This document shows, in pieces, positions 1-8,274 of a stretch of 64,000 nt of DNA. Made by a program: the position numbers and the translations under genes. The stretch's first letter is position 1. Each line of letters begins with the position of its first letter. The notes beneath the pieces are model-generated. The model was not told where the DNA came from. It saw only the letters and a program-made list of their open reading frames with translations, and ran no database searches. Origin of the DNA: DATJPR01 sp963811705 (GTDB lineage: Bacteria; Bacteroidota; Ignavibacteria; UBA10030; UBA6906); NCBI GenBank assembly GCA_963811705.1, contig CAWESL010000007.1:62001-126000 (forward strand). Reading direction: 5' to 3'.

Positions 1-16
1 AGAAAAAATATACGTT

Positions 17-1018
17 TTGAGCCTCAGAGATGCAAGCGGGTTGCTTTCTCAGGGTGAGAGTGATACTTTTACGGATAACTCGCAATTCGATCAAAGGCAC
101 GGAATTTTGGCAAACATCCTCGAGAGCAAAAACCTACGTCAATTCCTCGATACGGAGGGGTCAAATGGCAGCCCGTTGACGGCGATCTTCGATTGCGACG
201 GGACGATCATCAAGGGCGACGTCGGGGAGGCAATGCTCTATTATCAAATCGAGCATTTCCTGTTCCGCAGGCCTCCCGCAGATGTCTGGGCAGACTATCC
301 CCGCCCCGATCATCTCCGCGCCTTGTTTGCATCGCTGTCGGAGGCGTCGCCGGAAACACGCACCTCTCATCCGGCCTTCGGGGAGTTCGCCGATGCCATT
401 CTCGATCGTTACTTCGGTCAAATCGACGACGGGCACGTTGCCAAAGCATGCGCCGATATCGTCAGGCTCTTCTCCGGCTACAGGGTTGACGAAGTCCGAC
501 AAATCGCCTCGGCGTCATTCGAGTTCGAGCGACGATCGGACGTCATGACGCGAAGTCTCGGCAAACGAGTCCTCCCCCAGGGTATACGGTATATCGGAGA
601 ATCTCTGGATCTGCTTCGTACCCTGCGTGCCAGGCATTTTGATCTCTGGGTGGTGTCCGGAAGCAGCAAATGGAGCGTGGAGCCGGTGTTTGCTCCGCTG
701 GGAATCCCCCAGGACCACATCATCGGCATTGAATTGATCGACGATCATGGCGTGCTCACTTCGCGGGAAATCGTCCCCGTGCCGATCCGCACCGAGAAGG
801 TGGCCGCCTTCCGGCGTCATTCGGACAGGATTCCCCAGCTTGTCGCCAGCGACTCGCGGAACGACATCCCCCTCTTCAACTTCGCCTCACGGTTGAAAGT
901 GCGGATCAATTCCCGCGGCCGGAGCACGGAAGAGTTCTTCCGGGACCTCGGGCAAGAAGAGGACGAATCCTGGGTCAACATTGAAAACCCGACCATCGTC
1001 GAAAACGGAATTTCCTAA
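17..1018 (+). CDS. HAD-superfamily phosphatase (phosphoserine-phosphatase-like, HAD-IB)
   Basis: Likely a Mg2+-dependent phosphomonoesterase of the HAD-IB class. All four HAD motifs are visible: motif I D59-C-D61-G-T, motif II S214 in VSGSS, motif III K261 in RTEKVAAF, and motif IV D279/D283 in SDSRND. About 130 residues separate motifs I and II, consistent with a helical C1 cap. The substrate cannot be read from the sequence; serine phosphate is only the family default. The frame is open to the left edge of the window and the TTG at 17 is just the first candidate start, so the true 5' end may lie outside. The stop lies 22 bases before the ATG of the flavoprotein gene at 1041, so the two are probably co-transcribed. 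Confidence 0.8.
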   Translation: MSLRDASGLLSQGESDTFTDNSQFDQRHGILANILESKNLRQFLDTEGSNGSPLTAIFDCDGTIIKGDVGEAMLYYQIEHFLFRRPPADVWADYPRPDHLRALFASLSEASPETRTSHPAFGEFADAILDRYFGQIDDGHVAKACADIVRLFSGYRVDEVRQIASASFEFERRSDVMTRSLGKRVLPQGIRYIGESLDLLRTLRARHFDLWVVSGSSKWSVEPVFAPLGIPQDHIIGIELIDDHGVLTSREIVPVPIRTEKVAAFRRHSDRIPQLVASDSRNDIPLFNFASRLKVRINSRGRSTEEFFRDLGQEEDESWVNIENPTIVENGIS

Positions 1019-1040
1019 ACGCATTTCGGGCTACTCTACA

Positions 1041-2156
1041 ATGGCTGATGTCGCAATCACAGTAATCGGGGGAGGGGTCGTCGGGCTTGCCATCGCAGCG
1101 GAGCTTGCGCCCCGGCACGCGCCGCTCGTCCTTCTCGAGCGAAACACGAAATACGGACAGGATACGTCAAGCCGGAACAGCGAGGTGATCCACGCGGGCA
1201 TCTACTATCCCGAGGGGACTCTCAAGGCCGCACTGTGCGTCGAAGGCAATCGCATGCTGTATGATCTCTGCGCTGTGCACGGAATCCCCCATCAACGCAT
1301 CACGAAGATCATCACCGCCACAAAACCAGACGAGCTCCCGGCGCTCGAACAGCTTATGACGAAAGGGATCGCGAACGGCGCGCAGCTTCTCATGAAATCC
1401 GCACGCGAGATCCGCGACCTTGAGCCCCGGATCGAAACCGTCGGCGGAGTGTTCTCCCCGAATACGGGCATTATCAGCGCCCATGGCCTGATGGATTACT
1501 ATGCCCACGTTGCCACGGCAAACGGTTGCATGATCCAGACCCGGAGTGAGCTTCGCGCCATCGAACGGGTCGACGGCGGCTACCGGCTCGCCATCGCGGA
1601 ACCCTCGGGAACATCGACCTTCACGACTGAAGCGGTCGTGAATGCGGCAGGCCTCGAGTCGGACACCGTTGCTGCCTTGGCGGGGATCGATCTTGATGCA
1701 GCGGGCTATCGACTGCATTGGTCGAAGGGCAATTATTTCGCGGCCCCATCTTCGCTTCGCGGAACCGTTTCCCGTCTCGTGTATCCCGTCCCGACAAATA
1801 CCTCCCTGGGAGTGCACGTGGTCATCGATCTCGGGGGAAGGCTTCGATTCGGGCCGGACGTGGAATACCTCAAGGAGCGGGTTGCAGATTATCGCGTGGA
1901 CGAAACCCGGAGAGACCGGTTTGCAGAATCGGCGCGGCGGCTTCTCCCCTTTCTCAAAAACGAGGACCTCACCCCCGATATGTCCGGAATCCGGCCCAAG
2001 CTCCAGGGAAAAGGCGAGCCATTCAGGGACTTCGTCATTCGGGAAGAGTCGGACCGGGGGCTCCCGGGCTTCGTGAATCTCATCGGCATCGAATCTCCCG
2101 GTCTGACAGCTTCCCCCGCGATCGCACGCCGCGTAGCATCCCTCTTGCCGGACTGA
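1041..2156 (+). CDS. FAD-dependent oxidoreductase, L-2-hydroxyglutarate oxidase (LhgO/YgaF) family
   Basis: A 371-residue DAO-type flavoprotein. The N-terminus carries the FAD Rossmann motif G10-G-G-x-x-G15, with the ribose-binding acidic residue E33 at the end of the second strand. The segment around residues 44-58 (SSRNSEVIHAGIYY) is characteristic of L-2-hydroxyglutarate dehydrogenases, and the C-terminal GIRPKLQGKGEP segment fits the same family. The expected reaction is oxidation of L-2-hydroxyglutarate to 2-oxoglutarate with electron transfer to quinone or oxygen. The frame extends upstream to 981, but the ATG at 1041 directly precedes the beta-alpha-beta fold and is chosen. The gene converges with the SGNH hydrolase gene; no clear terminator hairpin is visible in the 23-base gap. 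Confidence 0.85.
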   Translation: MADVAITVIGGGVVGLAIAAELAPRHAPLVLLERNTKYGQDTSSRNSEVIHAGIYYPEGTLKAALCVEGNRMLYDLCAVHGIPHQRITKIITATKPDELPALEQLMTKGIANGAQLLMKSAREIRDLEPRIETVGGVFSPNTGIISAHGLMDYYAHVATANGCMIQTRSELRAIERVDGGYRLAIAEPSGTSTFTTEAVVNAAGLESDTVAALAGIDLDAAGYRLHWSKGNYFAAPSSLRGTVSRLVYPVPTNTSLGVHVVIDLGGRLRFGPDVEYLKERVADYRVDETRRDRFAESARRLLPFLKNEDLTPDMSGIRPKLQGKGEPFRDFVIREESDRGLPGFVNLIGIESPGLTASPAIARRVASLLPD

Positions 2157-2179
2157 CACACCCACCTCACGATTCTTCC

Positions 2180-3403
2180 TCACCGCCCACCGGAACCCTC
2201 CGGAAAGAGAACCTCGTTAAGCCTCTCGGCAACATAGGGAGCAATCACGGAGAAGGTCGTATCGCGATAGTGCACTTCGTCCCGGAAGAATGTCAACGTT
2301 TTCGGAATGATGCTGTCCAGATCAATGAAGGGCACATGTTCCTCGGACGCGATCGTGCGGAGACAGTCGTTGTACCGACGCATTCCGTTTACGACCGTCT
2401 GGTTGCTCCACACCAGGGAATCGTTGATGGCCTCTACCTTGAGCATCGCCACGACGGATTCCTCCTCCGGTGTCATCTGCGGCTTCACGAGTGACGGCTC
2501 CGACATGAGGACGACCGTTGTACTGTCCGCCTTCGCCATCTCGATGATCGTGCGGATATTGCGCGCATACGCCACCAGCCCCGGGAATGTATTGGTGGTT
2601 ACTGCGCGCCTCGGTTTCGCATACCAGGCGTCCTTCAGGACATCCATGATGTAACGCCACAGGCTTCGCCGATCGATGATGCGATTGACCGGACCATAGA
2701 AATGACCGTAATCCTCGCGGAACGGGCCGTGGCTGAAATACGAAAAATCTGCGTTCTGCAAAAGGTCATTCACCGACTGCATGACAAGGATCACCGAAGG
2801 TTTGTACTGCCGGAGATTCGTCTCGTAGTTGATCAGGGTGTGGAGCGAAGTATACCACTCCATCCCCAGGTTGAACACTTCGACATCGGATCTCCCGTAG
2901 GTGTCACGAAGAATATGTTCGACGCGTGACGGCCAGTCATGCCCGGATTGGTCCGGCCATTCTGTGGTGGAGCCGCCAAGACAGAATACGGTGATCGGGT
3001 GTTTCAGATCGTTCCTGGGAACGTATGTCGCAGGCATGATCTGCAGATACGGGTGATACAGCTTTTCGTGACGATCGAACCAGTGTTGATACCACGCGTC
3101 GGCGACATCATAGGCAATGAGGAGTCCGATGGATGTCACGACGATCATCAACACGACCGACCCGACAGCCACCGTCCGGGATCGCATGTTCACGTACAGG
3201 ACAACCAGTCCGGCGTAGAAAAGGGGGAAGAGAATCCTGATTGCCCAGACGAGGCGGCGTGCCATGACGCCGTACGACATCACGTAGATGCCGGAAAAGT
3301 AGAACCCCGCATAAACGGCGCCGAAAAGGAGAAACGACACTCCAAGGACGATCGCATCAAATGTCCGAAGCGATTTCATCGGTTTCCATGTTAAGGGCGG
3401 CAT
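2180..3403 (-). CDS. Membrane-anchored SGNH/GDSL-type hydrolase
   Basis: A 407-residue protein with three predicted N-terminal membrane helices (about residues 14-36, 52-72, 78-98), followed by an SGNH-hydrolase domain presumably facing the periplasm. Block I is GGST with nucleophile S145, block II is NLG, block III is SVNDLL, and block V is D375-x-x-H378. This supports ester or acetyl hydrolysis; similar membrane-tethered SGNH proteins act on polysaccharide acetyl groups, but no substrate can be assigned here. It is the last gene of the minus-strand cluster that begins with the heme genes and starts 18 bases after the thioredoxin/NHL gene. An alternative ATG lies 8 codons downstream. No Shine-Dalgarno sequence is obvious at either. 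Confidence 0.75.
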   Translation of the reverse strand: MPPLTWKPMKSLRTFDAIVLGVSFLLFGAVYAGFYFSGIYVMSYGVMARRLVWAIRILFPLFYAGLVVLYVNMRSRTVAVGSVVLMIVVTSIGLLIAYDVADAWYQHWFDRHEKLYHPYLQIMPATYVPRNDLKHPITVFCLGGSTTEWPDQSGHDWPSRVEHILRDTYGRSDVEVFNLGMEWYTSLHTLINYETNLRQYKPSVILVMQSVNDLLQNADFSYFSHGPFREDYGHFYGPVNRIIDRRSLWRYIMDVLKDAWYAKPRRAVTTNTFPGLVAYARNIRTIIEMAKADSTTVVLMSEPSLVKPQMTPEEESVVAMLKVEAINDSLVWSNQTVVNGMRRYNDCLRTIASEEHVPFIDLDSIIPKTLTFFRDEVHYRDTTFSVIAPYVAERLNEVLFPEGSGGR

Positions 3404-3421
3404 GACAGAAAGGTGCGAGGA

Positions 3422-5422
3422 TTACTGAACGCTGGCCTCACATTGAACGACATGTTCCGATCCTTGGGAGGAAACCTGGACCGGGACAACAAGCTTGAGC
3501 TGTTTGATCAGACAAAGACTCTCCGCTTTTTCTGCACAGTAATACACCACCAGATCGATTTCGAGATCGGTGGTTCCCTGCGCGAAGGTCACCGGGATCT
3601 TCAGGGGGAATTTCGGCTCCGGGATGTTCTGCTCAGCCGACCCGGCAGGGATGCGGAGCACCGTGCTATCCGACGATGAGCACCCAAGAAAGAACGGCGC
3701 GGCATCGTTGATGTGATATCCGCCGGGAATCGTGACCGAGACCTCGATCGTGCCGGGACCGGAGGCCACCCGGTGTTCATCCAGTCTGACAAGATCGCCG
3801 ATAAACGCCTTCTTGTGATTCCGTCCAGCGTCAACGAACCTGGCCATGCCGCGCAATGGGAGCGTCGTCACGAGACCGGTGGCCGGATCCCATCTGCGGA
3901 TCAAGTGGTTGTTCGTGTCCGTGATATACAGGATTCCGTCCAGGAAACAAAGGCCGCACGGCTCGTTGAGTGTTGCCTGCGACGCCGGCCCGTCTTCCAT
4001 CCCGCTCTTCCCTGTCCCGATCAGCGTCGTGCAGACCCTGGTTGTCGGATCGATCGTTTTGATCTTGTTGTTATAGGTGTCCGCGATGTAGAGGAGACCA
4101 CCCGACGCGCAAATTCCGATGGGATGCTGCAGCCGGACTTCCTCCCCTTTTCCGTCCCTGTCTCCGAAATCAAACAGACCTTCGCCGACAATCGTGCGCA
4201 CATTTCCGGTCCCGCGTGCCGACATCGACCGCACCCCACTGTCTTCGCTGTCTGCGATATACAGGACATCGCCATCCCGCGTGATCCCGCTCGGCTGCGC
4301 CAGTGATGCTTCACGGAGCGGAGCATCGAATAGATCCTCTCTCCCGGACCCGGCATAGGGCAGTGCCACGTGCGTGGCGACATCCAGTGTCCAGATTTGA
4401 TGGGAGCCCGCCATTGCGATGAACAGTGTTCCCTTGTCAAAGAGCAAGTCCCACGGGGAATTCAGCGCAACGCTCCGCCCTTTCCCCGAAACGTTGAACG
4501 CTTTCGCCTGCTCCCCCGTACCGGCAAGGGTCGAAACGCTTTTTGCGGCCAGATCAATCAACCGGATCGCGTGGTTCTCTGTATCGGCCACATAGATCGA
4601 ATCGCCGTGGATCGCAACGCCCTGGGGTTTCCGGAATTGCGCCCCGGCAAATGTGCCGTCGGCGAATCCTTCTTCACCCGAACCAATGACGTCCCGAATC
4701 GTGGCGTCCGGCATCGACAAAATAATGATCCTGTTGTGATCGGAGTCGGAAATGACAAGGCGGCGGTTCCGTTGATCGGCGGCGATCTTCCCGGGAAAGG
4801 AAAGAAATGCCTGGGGTGCCCGCGAGCGCTCGCTGGCAAAATGGATCGGCCTTCTGTCGAGTCTCCCCCGCGCTTCGAATTCCCTGATCATCCCGTCAAT
4901 CACGGGGTGCAACGCGTCGTACACCCCTTCGCCGGAGTGTTTGCCGTACACCTTCCCCTCAGGGTCGATCAGAATAAACGTGGGCCAGGCGTTCGCGGTG
5001 TACGCGTTCCAAATCTCGAGGTCCTTGTCGTTGACCACGGGATGTTGGATCCCGTACCGGAGGATTGCCTCGCGGATGTTTTGTGTGCCCTGCTCGGTGG
5101 TGAATTTCGCAGAATGGACGCCGATCACGACGAGCGCGTCCGGAAAGGCCTCTTCGAGTTTCCGAAGATCGGGAATGACATGAATGCAATTGATGCAGCA
5201 GAACGTCCAGAAATCGAGGAGAACGATTTTGCCGCGGAGTTCACGCAGAGAGACCGGATGGTCGGTATTCAGCCAATCGAGCCCCGGCGGAAAGTCCGGC
5301 GCATTGACTTTTCCGGTGTACGCGATCTGTGCCATCGCTTGTTCCTCTCGTTGCGGGCTGCCACACAACAGCGCAATGAGGCCGCATGCCGCTATGGCAG
5401 GAGCTGCTCGCATAGAACCCAT
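3422..5422 (-). CDS. Thioredoxin-like / NHL-repeat protein (NHLRC2 type) with C-terminal DsbD-alpha-like domain
   Basis: Three modules are visible in 666 residues. An N-terminal thioredoxin fold (about 40-185) has the active-site motif WTFCCINC (redox pair C76/C79). A six-bladed NHL beta-propeller occupies about 190-530, with repeats of the form QPxGI...YIADTxNNxI. The C-terminal ~115 residues carry GYHIN and a YYC...LC cysteine pair (C629/C637), resembling the DsbD N-terminal reductant domain. The first two modules match the NHLRC2 architecture. Whether the protein is exported is open: with the ATG at 5422 there is a hydrophobic N-terminus, while the ATG at 5335 is preceded by a good AGAGGAA sequence and would give a leaderless 637-residue protein. 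The DsbD-like end argues for an extracytoplasmic thiol-redox role. Confidence 0.8.
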   Translation of the reverse strand: MGSMRAAPAIAACGLIALLCGSPQREEQAMAQIAYTGKVNAPDFPPGLDWLNTDHPVSLRELRGKIVLLDFWTFCCINCIHVIPDLRKLEEAFPDALVVIGVHSAKFTTEQGTQNIREAILRYGIQHPVVNDKDLEIWNAYTANAWPTFILIDPEGKVYGKHSGEGVYDALHPVIDGMIREFEARGRLDRRPIHFASERSRAPQAFLSFPGKIAADQRNRRLVISDSDHNRIIILSMPDATIRDVIGSGEEGFADGTFAGAQFRKPQGVAIHGDSIYVADTENHAIRLIDLAAKSVSTLAGTGEQAKAFNVSGKGRSVALNSPWDLLFDKGTLFIAMAGSHQIWTLDVATHVALPYAGSGREDLFDAPLREASLAQPSGITRDGDVLYIADSEDSGVRSMSARGTGNVRTIVGEGLFDFGDRDGKGEEVRLQHPIGICASGGLLYIADTYNNKIKTIDPTTRVCTTLIGTGKSGMEDGPASQATLNEPCGLCFLDGILYITDTNNHLIRRWDPATGLVTTLPLRGMARFVDAGRNHKKAFIGDLVRLDEHRVASGPGTIEVSVTIPGGYHINDAAPFFLGCSSSDSTVLRIPAGSAEQNIPEPKFPLKIPVTFAQGTTDLEIDLVVYYCAEKAESLCLIKQLKLVVPVQVSSQGSEHVVQCEASVQ

Positions 5423-5455
5423 GGGATATGATCGGAGAAACGATTGCCGAGCGAC

Positions 5456-5932
5456 CTATGGCTGCTCGAAATACCCCGTCATGCTCACTTCTTCCAGGAC
5501 CTTTCCCGCAATGGCGTTTTGGAACTGCCGGAGAGAAGTCAGGCGCGGAAGATCGATTTTCTCAACGGTGAGCGCATACAGGGTCGCGATATACGGATGA
5601 GGGCCGGACCCCTTCGGCGGCGCCGGACCACCATACCCCTGTTCACCATAGGTGTTCATCAACTCGCGGGCGCCTTTGGGCATCCGGTCCAGGTTCGAGG
5701 CGCCTTCCGGAATTTCACGGGCGTTAAACGGGATGTCGACGACGAACCAGTGGACCCAGTTGTTCGCGACGGGATGCGGGTCAACGATGGAGAAGACGAA
5801 CGACTTGGTTTCGACGGGACCACCGTTCCAGGCAAACCCCGGCGAAACATTCTTGCCCTTGATGCTGCGGTGGGTGAATCGGGGTGGAATGGATTCCTTA
5901 TCCTTGTACGCCGAGCAGGTGAGGGTGAACAT
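5456..5932 (-). CDS. YbhB/YbcL-family phosphatidylethanolamine-binding (PEBP/RKIP-like) protein
   Basis: A 158-residue protein matching the full length of the bacterial PEBP family. Typical segments include FTLTCSAYKDKESIPPRFT at the start, the ligand-pocket stretch DPHPVANNWVHWFVVDIP, and YGGPAPPKGSGPHPY near residues 115-130. The biochemical role of bacterial PEBPs is poorly defined; ligand-pocket binding of small anions is family knowledge only. It sits 17 bases downstream of hemL and 33 bases upstream of the thioredoxin/NHL gene on the same strand, so it is probably part of the long heme-cluster transcript. Nothing in the protein links it to heme. Confidence 0.9.
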   Translation of the reverse strand: MFTLTCSAYKDKESIPPRFTHRSIKGKNVSPGFAWNGGPVETKSFVFSIVDPHPVANNWVHWFVVDIPFNAREIPEGASNLDRMPKGARELMNTYGEQGYGGPAPPKGSGPHPYIATLYALTVEKIDLPRLTSLRQFQNAIAGKVLEEVSMTGYFEQP

Positions 5933-5949
5933 GGGAACCTCCGCGAACG

Positions 5950-7242
5950 TCAGGAAAATGCTTCGTGAAGTGCGTCATGGTTAGCAGCAACAGTGCGCTC
6001 GATGTCCTCACGCGTATGAGCAGCGGACACAAACCCCGCCTCGAATTGCGATGGGGCGAGATAGATCCCGCGATCGAGCATCGCGTGGAAGTACCGTCCG
6101 AACCGGACGGTATCGCTGGCCCGTGCACCGGCATAGTCCCTCACTCGCGGCGCGCCGAAAAACAGGGTCGACATTGAACCCACGCGGTTTTGCGTCAGGG
6201 GGAGACCCAGCGATTCGATATTGCGTTGGATCCCGTCCGCCAGGAGCGCACATTTCTGTTCGAGGGTCCGGTAGAATCCTTGATTCTCCGCCAGAATGGA
6301 CAGCGTCTCATACCCGGCAGTCATTGCGAGCGGGTTTCCTGACAACGTTCCCGCCTGGTACACGGGTCCACTGGGAGCGACGAGTTCCATGATTTCGCGC
6401 CGGCCACCGTATGCGCCGACGGGAAGTCCGCCGCCGATGATTTTCCCCAGCGTGGTAAGGTCCGGCCTGATGTTGTACAGTTCCTGCGCCCCGCCGCGGG
6501 CGACGCGGAATCCGGTCATGACCTCATCGAATATCAGCACGGCGCCGGATCGTTTCGTCAACGCGCTCAAACCGTCGAGGAAGCCCGAGGACGGCGGAAC
6601 ACAGCCCATGTTCCCGACGACAGGTTCAACGATGACCGCCGCGACGGTGTCCGGATTTTCGTCAAGAAGTTTTTCCACGGAATACAGGTCATTGAACGTG
6701 GCGGTCAACGTCCCGCGCGCAACCGGCGCCGGCACCCCCGGGCTGTCCGGTGTTCCGAGCGTCATCGCGCCGGATCCCGCCTTGACGAGAAAGGAATCCG
6801 CGTGCCCGTGATAGCACCCTTCGAATTTGATGATGAGATCCCGCCGCGTGAAGGCCCGTGCCAGGCGGATGGCGCTCATCGTGGCCTCCGTCCCCGAATT
6901 CACCATACGAACCATCTCCACCGAGGGAACAAGCGTGCCGATGAGTTCCGCCATTTTCCCTTCGAGCTCGGTCGGTGCGCCGAAGCTCGTGCCGTCGGCA
7001 ATGGCACGTTGCAATGCTTCGAGGACGCGCGGATGCCCGTGCCCCAGGATCATCGGTCCCCAGGAACCGACGTAATCGATAAACTCATTCCCATCCACAT
7101 CCCAGATCCGGGACCCCGAGGCCTTCCGGATGAAGAGCGGCGTCCCTCCGACCGATCTGAACGCCCGCACCGGAGAGTTCACGCCCCCCGGAATGCTCAC
7201 GCGTGCCTGTTCAAAGAGACGGGCCGAGGTGGACGTGATCAT
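5950..7242 (-). CDS. hemL: Glutamate-1-semialdehyde 2,1-aminomutase
   Basis: A PLP enzyme of aminotransferase class III that converts glutamate-1-semialdehyde to 5-aminolevulinate, the second committed step of the C5 heme route. The 430-residue length is standard. PLP-site features are visible: the phosphate-contact region NSGTEATMSAIRLAR (115-129), D239 in LIFDEVMTGFR, and the Schiff-base lysine K267 in TTLGKIIGGGLPVG. It overlaps the hemB stop by 4 bases (ATGA-type coupling) and is the last heme gene of the cluster, which contains both C5-pathway enzymes (hemA and hemL). Confidence 0.97.
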   Translation of the reverse strand: MITSTSARLFEQARVSIPGGVNSPVRAFRSVGGTPLFIRKASGSRIWDVDGNEFIDYVGSWGPMILGHGHPRVLEALQRAIADGTSFGAPTELEGKMAELIGTLVPSVEMVRMVNSGTEATMSAIRLARAFTRRDLIIKFEGCYHGHADSFLVKAGSGAMTLGTPDSPGVPAPVARGTLTATFNDLYSVEKLLDENPDTVAAVIVEPVVGNMGCVPPSSGFLDGLSALTKRSGAVLIFDEVMTGFRVARGGAQELYNIRPDLTTLGKIIGGGLPVGAYGGRREIMELVAPSGPVYQAGTLSGNPLAMTAGYETLSILAENQGFYRTLEQKCALLADGIQRNIESLGLPLTQNRVGSMSTLFFGAPRVRDYAGARASDTVRFGRYFHAMLDRGIYLAPSQFEAGFVSAAHTREDIERTVAANHDALHEAFS

Positions 7243-8249
7243 CGCTGATTTCCCCGGGCGAGGACTTTGGCCGCTTCTTTCGCGAAATAGGTCAGAATCA
7301 AATCTGCCCCCGCACGCTTGATGCTCGTCAGCATTTCCATCATCACCCGTTCCCCGTCAATCCACCCGGCGCGCTCGGCCGCTTTCACCAGCGAGTATTC
7401 CCCGCTGACGTTGTAGGCCGCCGTGGGCATCCCGAACCGCTCCTTCACGCGATGGATGACATCGAGATAGGCGAGCGCAGGTTTGACCATGACGATATCC
7501 GCTCCTTCGCGAATGTCCTGGGCGACCTCGCGCAGCGCCTCGTCTGAGTTCGCAGGGTCCATCTGATGCGAACGGCGATCGCCGAATTTTGGTGTGCTCT
7601 CGGCCGCTTCGCGGAACGGGCCGTAGAACCCCGAAGCATACTTCGCGGCATACGACATCACCGGAAGATTCGAGAACCCTTCCTCATCCAGCGTACGGCG
7701 AATCGCGCCGACCCTACCGTCGAACATGTCCGAAGGCGCAACCATGTCCGCGCCCGCGTTCGCGTGACTCAGCGCTTCCTTCACGAGAAGTTCGACCGAG
7801 GGATCGTTGAGGATCTCGTTCCCCTGGACGATCCCGCAGTGACCGTGCGACGTATATTCACAGAGGCAGACATCCGTGATCAGCAGGAGGTCGGGGACTT
7901 CTTTCTTTACAGCCCGCAACGCTTCCTGGACGACCCCATGGTCATCGTACGCGCCGGAGCCCACTTCATCTTTCTCCGGAGGAATGCCGAAGAAGATCAC
8001 CGCCGGGACCCCGAGGTTCTTCACCTCGACGCACTCGCGCACGATGGTATCAACGGACATCTGATATACCCCCGGCATGGAGGAAATCTCCTTCTTCACG
8101 CGGCTTCCCGGAACGACAAACAACGGGTAGATAAAATCGTTGGGAGACAATTCCGTCTCCCGCACCATCGACCGCAGGACGCCTGTCATGCGCAATCTGC
8201 GCAGGCGTGCGACCGGGTAATCGGCAACAACTGTCGATTCGTTCACCAT
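7239..8249 (-). CDS. hemB: Delta-aminolevulinic acid dehydratase (porphobilinogen synthase)
   Basis: Condenses two 5-aminolevulinate molecules to porphobilinogen. Both Schiff-base lysines are present, K203 (AAKYASGFYGPF) and K256 (MVKPALAYLD). The metal loop DVCLCEYTSHGHCG supplies C128, C130 and C138, so this is the zinc-dependent rather than the Mg-only type. The ATG at 8249 is chosen because GAGGG lies 7 bases upstream; the frame also has a TTG two codons earlier at 8255. It follows hemG by 25 bases and overlaps hemL by 4. Confidence 0.97.
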   Translation of the reverse strand: MVNESTVVADYPVARLRRLRMTGVLRSMVRETELSPNDFIYPLFVVPGSRVKKEISSMPGVYQMSVDTIVRECVEVKNLGVPAVIFFGIPPEKDEVGSGAYDDHGVVQEALRAVKKEVPDLLLITDVCLCEYTSHGHCGIVQGNEILNDPSVELLVKEALSHANAGADMVAPSDMFDGRVGAIRRTLDEEGFSNLPVMSYAAKYASGFYGPFREAAESTPKFGDRRSHQMDPANSDEALREVAQDIREGADIVMVKPALAYLDVIHRVKERFGMPTAAYNVSGEYSLVKAAERAGWIDGERVMMEMLTSIKRAGADLILTYFAKEAAKVLARGNQR

Positions 8250-8274
8250 ACACAAGCCCTCATCATGGACGACA

